This document shows, in pieces, positions 47,626-58,076 of a stretch of DNA of 64,000 bases. The notes beneath the pieces are model-generated. The model made no database searches. It worked only from the letters and a program-made list of their open reading frames with translations, and was not told the DNA's origin. A program made the translations under genes and the position numbers. The DNA comes from Lingula anatina (lineage: Eukaryota > Brachiopoda > Lingulata > Lingulida > Lingulidae), in contig NW_019775408.1 in assembly GCF_001039355.2 (NCBI RefSeq), forward strand, positions 322,921 to 386,920, written 5' to 3'. Every line of letters begins with the position of its first letter. The first letter of the stretch is position 1.

Positions 47626-48001
47626 AGGTGCATACAAAGTCAATGTTTTGTCACAAAAACCAACCAAATGCCAGCATATAGTTTCAAGTAGTATAACTAA
47701 GAGAATTACCAAAAGGCATTGTTTAATTTTACCCGAAAATGATGTTTTAACAGATTTTTCTGCTGGCATTCTAAGCTGTATGTCAATGGGGTAGGAAAGT
47801 AGGTCACGGAGGTAGGTTAAATTTACAACCATAAATTTAAAGAAAGGAGCAGTCTAAAGGTCTTTTATGGCTGATCGAGGATCTATTCAGTTTATCCCTT
47901 GGTATGTCGAATTTATTTGAGTTATATAAGAATATAGTAGAAGTGGTTTACATGTGTTACTCGGAATCCACACTCCACCGATGCTCGGTTCGTATGTACC
48001 T
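47626..48001 (+). mobile_element. piggyBac-like MITE
   Basis: A 376-bp element flanked by TTAA (47622-47625 and 48002-48005). The termini AGGTGCATACAAAG and the complement of TTCGTATGTACCT form inverted repeats. It is the same family as 22337-22719, in opposite orientation, with high similarity throughout. It contains a short frame on the minus strand that is conserved with the other copy, but no transposase. It lies about 300 bases after the NUDT5 stop. Confidence 0.8.
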
Positions 48002-48141
48002 TTAAGATTTATGTGACCAAGCTGTGTGAAACATTTCTTAAGAAGTAGATGATACAGAAAAAAATATTTTAATATTTTTTTTTTGGAAAACTGGATATTT
48101 TAAGTGGTCCTTGATGAAATTAGAATTTAGTTGTATTTCAG

Positions 48142-48296
48142 TACATCTCCACAGCGTATGATGTCCCAATGCTGTTGAAGAGAAAAGAGCAGAAGTCTTA
48201 TGGAACAAAGAAAACTTTAGAGGGACATTACAAGGATGGGGATCGTATTTTGATAGTAGATGATGTAGTGATGACCGGAGGAGCACTGCTGGAAAC
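48142..48296 (+). pseudogene. orphan exon of orotate phosphoribosyltransferase (UMPS-like)
   Basis: An open 155-nt stretch after a good acceptor (TGTATTTCAG at 48132-48141). It encodes VPMLLKRKEQKSYGTKK, then EGHYKDGDRILIVDDVVMTG. The first part matches the PMLxRRKExKxYGT signature and the second the PRPP-binding loop (hydrophobic-DD-x-T-G) of the OPRT domain of UMP synthase. That enzyme makes orotidine monophosphate in pyrimidine synthesis. The exon stops at an N (48297) with no donor, and a transposon end follows directly. No other UMPS exon was found nearby on either strand. It could be a translocated exon fragment or a sign of a misjoined assembly. Confidence 0.7.
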
Positions 48297-48297
48297 N
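48297..48297. other. single ambiguous base at a possible join
   Basis: A lone N separating the OPRT exon from a 38-base piggyBac MITE end. Confidence 0.9.
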
Positions 48298-48335
48298 GAA
48301 TCCACACTCCACCGATGCTCGGTTCGTATGTACCT
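48298..48335 (+). mobile_element. piggyBac-like MITE, right end only
   Basis: Thirty-eight bases identical or nearly so to the right end of the MITE at 47964-48001, ending TATGTACCT and followed by TTAA (48336-48339). The rest of the element is missing and is replaced by the N and the OPRT exon. Confidence 0.75.
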
Positions 48336-50062
48336 TTAAAACAAATCCCTAGCTGTAGCTCACCTTAACCTACAGTATAGCTGTCATTTGCTTTAAAAAA
48401 ACTTATTATTTTGCCTCTGAAAATCACACAGTCTATTGATTGCTCCTGTTGCAAACAAGCCATGTCTGATCTTTTCCCTGTCTCTACCATAGATTATATA
48501 ATTTCATAATTGTACTATCACATGCAGAGAAATCTGATACCCTTCACACATATCAGTATCAAAACACTTACTAGCCCAGCTAGTCGTCAAGGAAACGTAT
48601 ATCTTGTTCCCTTTCACAAGCTGCTTCCAACTGCCTGTGCCAATCAAAATAATTCCAGTTTATTGGTGCAGTGAGTGCAGGTGCCCCATATATGCAAGGA
48701 TGTTACTCTCTTCCATAATAGTCAGGGTATTGTAAACTTAAAAGTTGTTATTCTCCCTATGTATTTTGATATATACACTGTAGATTTACTGGTATGTAAT
48801 GCACAGCATAAAAATGGACCAAATGCTTGATTTTTCACCTATTTGTTCATGCAATTAATATTTAATATCTTTAGTCTTCATTCAATACATTTTATCTTTT
48901 TCTATTGCGGTCTTCTGGCAGTCACCTTCCATTGTGTAACTTTGTTATGTTTTTCATGTCCTTGATTCATGCAGGATCTCCTGACGATTTGCCCCCCCCC
49001 CCCCCACACACACACACACCAACACACACCACCACCACCAATCATTAATATATGTTTCAAAAGAATTATCCAGTGTTTGTTTGTTATATCAAATGGGTAC
49101 AACTTTGTTTGTTTCTGATTTATGAACTTTTTGCTTCAATGGTTAAATTGTATGTTGCACTTATTGTCACAGCTGCTTTCAGCATTTTTATTGATGGTAA
49201 AAATGTAAATCATTTGTGAAGAGACTAGCAGATCTTGAATATACAATGCATTTGTCCCTTTATCAAAGGAAGATAATCACACAAATGACTTATTGAGGTG
49301 AAAAATCAATCTCTCACAAATGTCATATTATTTTTACAGTCATACACAGAAGGCACTGAAAAACTTATTTTACCATTTTAAATATATGAATGTTTTATAG
49401 TTCCAGTTTGCTTTCCCAACTTCAGTGATACCTGAGACTTAACATCACACTATTGTTTATACTAATCTTTTATCAGTGATTTATAGTTACTGTAGTTTGT
49501 TTTATTTTGTTTATTGTGTGTTGATCGAGTTTTAACTTCTTGCTTGTCTTTATACTTTTCTTACACTGTAGGTCTGTAGCAGCTACAGTGCTGAATGTTT
49601 CTTAACCTTTTTGTTCATTTTTGCTTGCAAACACACTGGGGACTGTTTTGTGAAAAGTTTTAAGTTTTTAGTCTCAGTGAAGATTTCTAAAATAAGAAAA
49701 AGAAAAATGGGATATACTGGCTTTACATGCAAAGTCAATCCTTGCAATATCAGGCTATGTGTTTTGTAAACAATATTGGGCCAGTGATGTAGCTGGAATA
49801 CATGTACCTACAGCTAAACAGAAATTCCCTTGATACTAGGCCACATTGTAACAGTAGCTACACTGCCTAGTACCCCAACTGTTCATTAATTATGGGGTTT
49901 TCCTCGACAAGCTTAGCCGGTGAGCATAGCCGTTTGGACTGCTCAAGAAGTTGGCAAGACTTCTAGGGCTGCTGTACCTCATTGGAGTGTTGGCACACTT
50001 CGTGTAGCCTGCTCACTGAGCAAACACTAGTGGGCTAGATTTGGTCTTAAAGAAACCTTAGA

Positions 50063-50517
50063 GAACTAAAAATGACGTATGTACATGAAAGAAAAACCGC
50101 CTAATCTTTTAATAGTCTCTCCGCCTCTCACACGCCTCCCCACACGTTGTCCCTGCGGGGCATAGTAATTAAGTCTCGGCTCCGTTCGCCATGCGGAAGC
50201 TACCTGAGAAATATTAAGTGCGCATGCTCATCAGTTAAACTCGTGGTGAAGGTGATCGAAGGAAAAAAGCTCTTCTGTTCTATTATCTTTCAAAACAGAG
50301 ACGAGAAAAAGGAATGAATTGGCCCGTAGAGCAGCAATGAATTGACTATCTACAGAGATAATATCACCAGAGATATTCACCGAGATATTCATGTTCGGAG
50401 CCGAGATTTAATTACTGTACCCCGCAGGAACGACGTGTGGGGAGGCGTGTGAGAGGCGGAGAGACTATTAAAAGATTAGGCGGTTTTTCTTTCATGTACA
50501 TCTGCCATTTTTAGTTC
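50063..50517. mobile_element. foldback element with arms of about 120 bp
   Basis: The left arm begins GAACTAAAAATG and runs through GAAAGAAAAACCGCCTAATC and on to CTCGGCTCCG. The right arm is its near-complement, ending GATTAGGCGGTTTTTCTTTC and then TTTTTAGTTC. About 200 bases lie between the arms. GC content is well above the neighbourhood. It is a non-autonomous inverted-repeat element; the transcript could form a long hairpin. Confidence 0.8.
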
Positions 50518-50904
50518 CAAGGATTTGTAAAGCCTGGCTCAATTCGTTGAGAATGCGGCCTAAGACTATTTGTGTTCTTAAATTGCACTTTAAGACCAAA
50601 TCAAGCCTACTAGTGAAAGTTCTGCACCTCTGCAGCTCCCTGTTGTATTGTTTCCACAGTGATCATTTTGATTCCACTTGTGGTGACACGCATCGCTTTC
50701 GTAGGACAGATCGGTGAAAAGTTGCATTTTAAGAAGCCTTTAATGAACAATGTTGCTTGTTTACTGTCACTGCATATTTAATTTCTGACTTTGCCTTTTT
50801 AATTTCACACAAATGGATATATTAAGGATAAATGGATAAATTAAAGGGAGTAAGTGGTGTAGGAAAGGGAGCAAGGGCTCCACAGGTGAAGATAAAGATG
50901 TCTA

Positions 50905-51515
50905 CTGGTATCTCTTCTGTCTGAGTGATCATTGTTAGGCATCTCAATTTTCACTAGATGTACTGAGACGCATTTACATGTAGGCGAAGGAGCTGTATTG
51001 CAATATTTATTGTGAACAGTATCAACAGTGACTCGAGGCCTTTGCCTGTCTTTTACACTTCAACATGAACAAGTGAAGGTTTATTTAAGAGTCGCAAATG
51101 AATTACTTTGCTTCAAACAATTTATCTCTTCTGTCTGATTGATCAGTTTTTAGGCATCTTGATATGAAATTGTACCGAGACGGTTGCAATATATTGTTAC
51201 TCTGAAAGAATTATTGCTGCCGCGTAGGGAAATAGTAACTACAAGAATGCACTTGAACATACGTGCCATCTATAAGTAAAAGGAAAATATAGTAAACACA
51301 TTTTCATGTAGGCGAAGGATGTGTAATTCAATATATACTGTGAACAGTATCAACAGTGAGTATGAAGGTTTATTAAAAGGAGGTGCGATTGAATTTTGCT
51401 TGGAACAAAGAGACAGATAAATATATATATATTAAATTTTCTTTGCTTGGAACAAAGAGAAAGATATCTATTTCTTTGCTTTGAACAAAGAGACAGATAA
51501 AGATATCTATTTCTC
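50905..51515. repeat. degenerate local duplications
   Basis: The phrase ATCTCTTCTGTCTGA occurs at about 50910 and 51123. The phrase CATGTAGGCGAAGGA, followed by a shared tail GTGAACAGTATCAACAGTGA, occurs at about 50978 and 51306. A unit of about 45 bases with TTTGCTTGGAACAAAGAGA recurs three times at about 51395-51515. This looks like an old tandemly duplicated sequence of unknown nature. Confidence 0.6.
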
Positions 51516-53228
51516 CACTTCAGATACGCAAACTGTTGACCTGTAGTTAACTTTCTTAGCTAATTTCCTTTTGATTGTATATTGTAATTTATCCACAGGC
51601 TCTCATCCACTGCCTTGTAAAAGTGATGAGGAATGTATTATTCTCACACGGTCTTTATCATGGTTTTTCATCATATGTGAAGAGTGTGTCTTGCCTCACG
51701 TAAAATGGGAGACGTTTTTTCAGACTGGTTGTTACTTAACTAAGGCTAAGTAAACTTTGTACAAGTATGGTTTTAAATGATTGCCAAAATTCTGACATTA
51801 CTGAACCTGGCATATTGAAAGTTTTAATACAATTTTAACAATGGATCATATCATGTTTTAATCGATATTAAAAGACATTATTTTTGCAGTCCGCTTTTCT
51901 GTGTCCATCATGGTGCTTTCATCAGGGATATCTCAGGTTAAGGTACAATCACGTCATTAGCCTAATTTCACATGTTTCTGGAATATATTTAAGTATAGCT
52001 TTATTAAGTAACTATTGTGACACACCATAAAAAATCAATTTTTTTTCTTGAAAAAAAAAAAACCCTCATATTATCGCTTTGTCCTTCAAACCTTTCATAA
52101 TCTCAACCAAAATTTGATCTACTGTGTACTGACGTACATTCCTCAAGTTGGATCTGCTGAGGGGAGGAGACATTTAAATGTTAACTAAGGAAGTCCTCCT
52201 GTAAAAGCAACATCAAAAGTGTTCAGGGAAAAAGTTGCACAAAGACCCAGCAATGTTTTGTCTTAAGCATTTCCTCCTCATTGTTTACTGCAATTATTTA
52301 AGTCAATTAATGAAACTGAGAAAGCAATAAATGGCGACTATGTTTTTCTGAACAACTTACCCACTAGCTAGGCGAAGGACATGTACTTGTTGTGAAAACC
52401 CCTCTTTTCAACAGGCCATTGCATGCATTTGCAACTGTCAAGGGACTTTCTGTTTTAGCTGTATAAGGAATCTTATCACGAAACAGTAAAATCATTGTCA
52501 AGACAATTACAATTTGCTTTTAATGTTTTAGTCAAAAATGAAGTGATTGATATATTTTTATTAGTATTTTATTTCGGTTTTCGATTTTGTTTATTAACAT
52601 ATATATTTACTTATTCATTTCTTTTATCTATTTATTTATTTAATTAATTTTTTTTTTTTTGTGTGTGTGTGTGTGTGAAATATATTCAAGTTGGTGAAAA
52701 TTTCAAGCAGTCTTTGTCTAGACTAGATTGATTTTTGATGTAAAATATTTAACAAAACAATCCCCAATGTACGTACCGGTATGATCAGCTACTTATTAGA
52801 GAATGATCTCTAAAGGCGTGTTAATTGGCACTGAATATAGGTCAGTTCCTTGTAAGACTTTTTTTCCTGGTTTGAACTAGGTCTACCATTAGCAGCAAAT
52901 GTAAAGTCCTCAATTCAAGTCTATTATTTGGTTTAAGATGAATCCACACTTGTCCATATATTAATGTAACTGTTGGTCCGAAACGCATGCTGTAATTGCC
53001 TCTCGTGCTATAAAACGAGCACAGTGTTTCATTTATTTTGTTTCAAGTGGACAGAATTTTGGTTTTAGTATTTATACCAGTCTTTGGGCTATAGCTCTTT
53101 TTGTATTATAAGCCCCCCTCCCATATGGGGTTGACCTATCTTCGGTGTAAACAAGCCACAATAATTTACCTCAGTTTTGTAAATAATGTTGCCTCCTTCT
53201 CACTCAAACAATTGGCTGTGTTTTCCAG

Positions 53229-53326
53229 AGTTTGCCAAACAAGATGTTGTAGTAGATGCACGAGTGTATACTTATGCTGTTGCCATAAAACAAACCACTA
53301 AGACTCCAAACCTGGAAGAAATTTAA
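53229..53326 (+). CDS. NUDT5: second, alternative NUDT5 terminal exon
   Basis: After the acceptor TTTTCCAG the exon reads in phase 1, exactly as exon 9 at 47194. It encodes EFAKQDVVVDARVYTYAVAI, followed by a tail ending in NLEEI and TAA. The VVVDARVYTYA block is the NUDT5 C-terminal motif and is closer to my recollection of vertebrate NUDT5 (VDARVYSYALAL) than the exon at 47194 is. AATAAA at 54351-54356 gives a 3' UTR of about 1 kb. It could be an alternative last exon of NUDT5 or the remnant of a tandem NUDT5 copy. Confidence 0.75.
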
Positions 53327-55342
53327 CCTGTGTCACACTTCAAGTTTGTTTTGTCTGATGATGAAGAGAGCAGGATTTTTTTGAACCCACACAGTATTCA
53401 TGGTGCCCTCTTCTCTCTCCATTATCAAGGACTATGATATTCTTTATAAACCAATGCAGACATTATATTGCTTTTAAATCTCTAATGTTAATGTCAGAGA
53501 CCTAAACTCAGTACAAGGAAACAGGTACACTGAGAGTAGCAAACACAGAATAGCCTATCAGGCCAAGTGGTGAATGCTGGGTAAAGGAATTCTTTCAAAA
53601 ATTGATTAGATAAGTGTTGGAGTGTGCAAGAGGTGCTCTTCAATGAGGGGGGGGGGGGGGCTGTGTCAGAAAATACACCACATTAAGTAACACTAGTAAG
53701 TTAAGAAAAGCACCTTCAGGTTCCTCATGAGGAAATACAAACATCAGCTGTTTAAAATTTAAATATTATAATTGTTCAATATTAAGATATGGTTTAGATA
53801 ATTATGATATTTGAGAGCATCTGAAAGGAGGGAGCTCTGTTTTATTTTGATGGGTGTATCAGTGAATATAAACCAGTGGAGTTATTGGTGGTTACTTTTC
53901 CTGTCCTAAGACTTGTATGTCATGTATATAAAACCAACACCATCTTTTTGAGTCAATTCAATGCTGTCTTTGAAAGAAATGTAATATTTTGAAAAAAAAA
54001 TGCATTAGTTTTCAGGGTGTTTGTTTAATGTTTTTTGTCTCTGATCAATTTTTTCCGATTTGTTTGGACCAGATGTCCAAGTTTTTATAAATTTGTGTAG
54101 TTTTGTTTCATATATATTAAGAAATTCAAAAATGAATCATTCATGAACTGACTAGATTTTAATTTTACGGTAGCACTTAGAATAATTAACATTTAATATG
54201 GAAATGTATTGAAAGATCCATGTCATTTCTTTTGCATATAGCAGATTCTGTACTTCAAATATAATTTCAATCAAAGAAATAATCAATTAAAATGAATGTG
54301 AAAGTTTAAGACAACTGTAAAATTGTAGTAGACTTTGCACTTTTACACACAATAAAGATGAGATGATGTAGTTGAGCAGGCTCTTTTGTTATTTTTGGTG
54401 ATCTATTTCTCTAGCTAGGTTATATGCACAGTGGTTTTGATAGATTGGTTGCAGGGCTTCAGTAAAATGTAAATTTGGGGTACATCTGCAAAACAAATAA
54501 TTGAGGCTTTTAGTCTACATGTCCTACAAATTCTTCCTTTTGTTGTAATTTGAAGCACACAGATTGCCATTAACAAGAAAATTAAACGAACAAACAATAA
54601 GCAAAATAAATAAGTTGTAATTTCTCCAAACATAACATTACATAATGATATGTTCTTTTCTTCCTTTTCCATTTCACAAGAAATTTAAATGAAGCTATAT
54701 CATAATATTTTACATATATCAAACTCAAAAGACACAAAGTTTACATCTTTCCATAATACAGTAAAACATCAACTAAGAAAGCACAGGTATTAAAGCACAT
54801 AGCCATTTTGATAAACTATTATGCTTCAGTTACATGAAGTCTATTTGCATATCATCCAGCATCCTCTTACATACCTATTACATTTGATCATAACATCTAC
54901 TGCAATTGCATTTAAATGTGTGCCTATATTTTGCACTGAATGATGATAAATTGCTACTATTTCTACCACTTCAATATCCACAGGTACAGGTTCAATAAAA
55001 TGTAGATCTATGCTACAGACTACAATGTAAATTCACTAATTCCTTCAATTTCACTGGTCGGGATAGCAAGAGACACTGGAATCTTCTGATGGAAGTTTAG
55101 CCATGTAGCCTGTTGATAATGATCATAACTTCAAGTTGAAAAAAAAAGGGACAGTACTATTACTGAAACATTGATGAACAGTACTCAAGTCTCTCAATAC
55201 ACATGTAACACGCACCGAAGAAAGTCACAGAGTTACCTTCAATTACATGTAGAAATTGAAAGGTTTTAACTTTTTGAACACTCGATTCTCGTTTGGCTAT
55301 CCACTTTGATAGTTAAACACGAATTTGCTCTGTCTCTTAACA
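53327..55342. other. 3' UTR of the alternative NUDT5 end, then YOD1 3' flank
   Basis: The left part is probably the 3' UTR of the transcript ending at AATAAA 54351-54356, with a poly-G run at 53648-53660. The right part is the 3' flank or UTR of YOD1 on the opposite strand. No frame with a recognisable domain lies here. Confidence 0.45.
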
Positions 55343-56263
55343 TCAGTATTCACAGAAATTAGTGTGACCTGTTAGCTGGGCATGCTCTGTTGCCTCATTC
55401 TGTCCCACTAGTCCAATCTCACATGCTGAGCATTTTAATGTAAATTTACTAGTATCGGTGTAATTCCTGCTGGCTTTGGCTTCAGCTGCAATTTCCATTG
55501 CCTGGGATAATACCACATCATTTGTAATTGGAAAACGTGTCTGAGGAGGTTGGGAAGCATCAATTGATTCCATCATAAGAGGATCGTAGTGCGTTCCATC
55601 GTAAATCAACAGAACACGAGTGCGATAAAATTTGTCTTCCCCAAACCGATCTATGCGTCCTGTCTGGGTGTCTACTACGTCTATTTCTAGCTGAAGAAGC
55701 TTAGAGAAAATGGATAATTCAATAGCACCTCCCCAAGTATCATCACTGAGGATATAAGCGCAGTAAGAGTCATTCTTTCGCCCAAGAAATGCCTCATTGT
55801 AAGTAACTGGGTCATCAGAGACAGCCTTGGCAATTTTCTGCCTCATAAAGGGAGCGGATTTAGGTTCAGGATTTCCATCGTGTAAAACAAATGCAACACT
55901 AGTGAACAAACAAGAGTTATCAGCTGGCACCACCTTTCTCATGAGAATTCCCATGTTCTGTTGCATTTGGGCCTGGAAGTTGTTCAAGAATTTATCTTCC
56001 CTAGCAACCTTAGCAGCAGTGTCCTCTTCAACGATCAAAGTGTCTCCAGACTTGATAGGCAGATCACTCAGATTCTGGGCATTGTGATCTAGAGGTATTA
56101 GCTTTGGAGGAAATCCACTCCTAATCTTTAGGTGGGCAGCCTGTATACCACTGGCCTCTGCCAGTTTGGCTTTTAGCTGCTGCACTGTGGACTCTGAAGT
56201 CAATCCCTGAAGAATAGCTTGACCTTTCTGTGACTTGCATCGTAGACTTATCTTGCTGGCCAT
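55343..56263 (-). CDS. YOD1: ubiquitin thioesterase OTU1 (YOD1)
   Basis: The coding sequence is in one exon, 306 residues from ATG 56263, which lies just after a splice acceptor (CCCCCACAG), so the 5' UTR is spliced. Residues 1-80 form the ubiquitin-like/UBX-like domain that recruits p97/VCP. The OTU protease domain spans about 105-235, with PADNSCLF (Asp115, Cys118) and THYD (His225) as the catalytic residues. Residues 278-300 form a C2H2 zinc finger (Cys278, Cys281, His294, His300). This is the exact architecture of YOD1, a deubiquitinase acting with p97 in ER-associated degradation. A longer upstream frame to 56419 is intron and is rejected. Confidence 0.95.
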   Translation of the reverse strand: MASKISLRCKSQKGQAILQGLTSESTVQQLKAKLAEASGIQAAHLKIRSGFPPKLIPLDHNAQNLSDLPIKSGDTLIVEEDTAAKVAREDKFLNNFQAQMQQNMGILMRKVVPADNSCLFTSVAFVLHDGNPEPKSAPFMRQKIAKAVSDDPVTYNEAFLGRKNDSYCAYILSDDTWGGAIELSIFSKLLQLEIDVVDTQTGRIDRFGEDKFYRTRVLLIYDGTHYDPLMMESIDASQPPQTRFPITNDVVLSQAMEIAAEAKASRNYTDTSKFTLKCSACEIGLVGQNEATEHAQLTGHTNFCEY

Positions 56264-57094
56264 TCTGTGGGGGAAGAAATTAAGAAAATTAAAATTCCTA
56301 CTGATGTGAAAAATTAAAAAAAAAATTGCCTCATGATAGAAAACTGATTTCTGCATTCTAGCAGTGTGGGAGCTGAGGTGAAAGGCGTGCAAAAAAGACA
56401 ACATGAGAGCCGACAACATGCAGCTGACTCACTATCTGACCATCACTTACCAGTTATGTGCACCCTAATCTTTCATGGCAACTTAGTATTATGACATATT
56501 GTACATATCAAAATACATAAATACTAAACAGGAATACAACTGCATAATTTTTTGTGGTCAAACCCTCTCCTTTTTCACTAAACCATTATGATTATTTCTA
56601 TTATTTAAATTTTTAATTTTTATCAAAATTAAGTTATGTGGTGACTTGGACAATATCTCTGCTATTCAAATAAATAAGTTTGGAAATTTAATAACCAATT
56701 TTAATTTTTTATTTAACTTGGAAACTCCTTTACCAATAAGATTTTACTGCACATTCACACCCCTGTAATGAACTCGGATCTCGTAATATTTAAATGTGCT
56801 TTCAAATAACATTTTGCCGATCAAATTCAAACTTTAATGCTTTTCATTCTTATGAATCACCCGACCTTTTTTCGTAATTTTTTCGGCAGACATAACAATC
56901 TCAAACTTTGCCGTGACAGGTGAAGCCGAGTGCACGTCACAGTGGTTTCTTGCTTTATGGATTAAGAGATATTAACCAAATTATAGGATTTTCTGTTGCT
57001 ATTGGTATTTTAGTGAAATTGCATACACAAACCTGAATTTTTAGGCTCCCATAGGTAAATCAGAAGCACAAATATACCGACGACCTCCAACTTT

Positions 57095-57165
57095 GTCTTC
57101 CCCGGAAATACTTCCTGTGAGCTCTACGTCATCAGATTACGGGGTTATTATCGATGACGTCACCA
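57095..57165 (-). promoter_or_regulatory. probable YOD1 promoter with ETS and CRE sites
   Basis: A full palindromic CRE (TGACGTCA) lies at 57155-57162. A half-CRE (ACGTCAT) is near 57126-57132, and a CCGGAA plus a TTCC ETS core lie at 57102-57115. CRE and ETS clusters are typical of TATA-less housekeeping promoters. The site is about 850 bases upstream of the YOD1 coding exon, consistent with an upstream non-coding first exon. The assignment is inferred. Confidence 0.4.
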
Positions 57166-58076
57166 TAATAGAGTAGATTTGGGATTTCCCCAAATCATAA
57201 ATTTATAATCTGTACGTAGTGGCAAAAAAAGTTATAACTTTAAAATTGCTGGTTTTGATGGTTTAGTATGACGTAAACGGGATTCGCCCTATTCTTGCTG
57301 CAGCTTCAATAGGGTGCAAAACAACCATTTAAGATGGGGAAAATAACAGCGCGCTGCCATTATAACTAGGCCCCTATACATGTATATATATATATAGGCT
57401 ACATTGTAGGCCTAAACTTTTTTTTTTTGGTGCCTGTAGACTTGAAAACCGGTACATTTTCCCCCTACTATAAAAGGGAGTTGCGTTACTTGCGCACGTG
57501 GCTTAGGCCTAAAGGTATATGCTATTTCAGATTTCCGTAACAAACATAGGGCCTACATTGTAGGCCTACTACTGTAGCATAAATTTCCTTGGAAAATAGA
57601 AAAAACTACTTAAGGACTGCAGTGGCGGATTTTTATTGGGTGTCAGGGGGGCCTGACCCCCCCCCCCCCTGGATCCGCCCCTGAATTGCTCAACCCATCC
57701 CTGCACTTGTATTAGACATATTATAGTGTTTCTGATCTTCCCTTTATTATCTTTCAATGGACTGGATTTAACTCTATAAAAAATTAAAGTAATAGGCCTA
57801 CCAAAACACTTTATCTAAATTGCTATGACAATGATGATGAAGAATAACATATAACAATTTAATATTAATTATCATTATAAATAAGCGTCCTTTTTCAGTT
57901 TTTTTACTACATGTATTCGGGTCTGTGTGTGTGAAAATTTGTAAATACAGTATATGCTGGGTTCCTTTTATTTACTTTTTCGCTGATATTTGACAGAATT
58001 CAAAGTGCTCCAAATAGTTCTATCCCATCAAATTCAATTGATTCACTTTTAATTTGTTTTTCTTTTTCTATTCTCT
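57166..58076. other. intergenic between YOD1 and NHL gene
   Basis: AT-rich DNA with one 64-bp hAT-like miniature element (57620-57683). A minus-strand AATAAA (complement of 57967-57972) lies about 105 bases past the NHL gene stop. Nothing else was recognised. Confidence 0.45.
57620..57683 (+). mobile_element. very short hAT-like miniature element
   Basis: Begins CAGTGGCGGAT and ends GGATCCGCCCCTG, with about 40 G/C-rich bases between. The termini match those of the element at 34272-34592, suggesting an internally deleted copy. Confidence 0.6.

Larger units (their letters stand above)
48340..53228. other. NUDT5 intron or intergenic DNA with repeats
   Basis: No complete gene is recognised here. 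It holds a poly-C/CA tract (48992-49018), a 455-bp foldback element (separate entry), degenerate repeats at 50905-51515 (separate entry) and a GT tract near 52660-52676. If the terminal exon at 53229 is used by NUDT5 this is intron; otherwise it is intergenic. A 60-codon frame at 51571-51753 has no recognisable domain. Confidence 0.4.

Noticed and set aside
56264-56419. N-terminal extension of YOD1
   Set aside because: A splice acceptor lies two bases before the family-typical start, so the upstream frame is intron.
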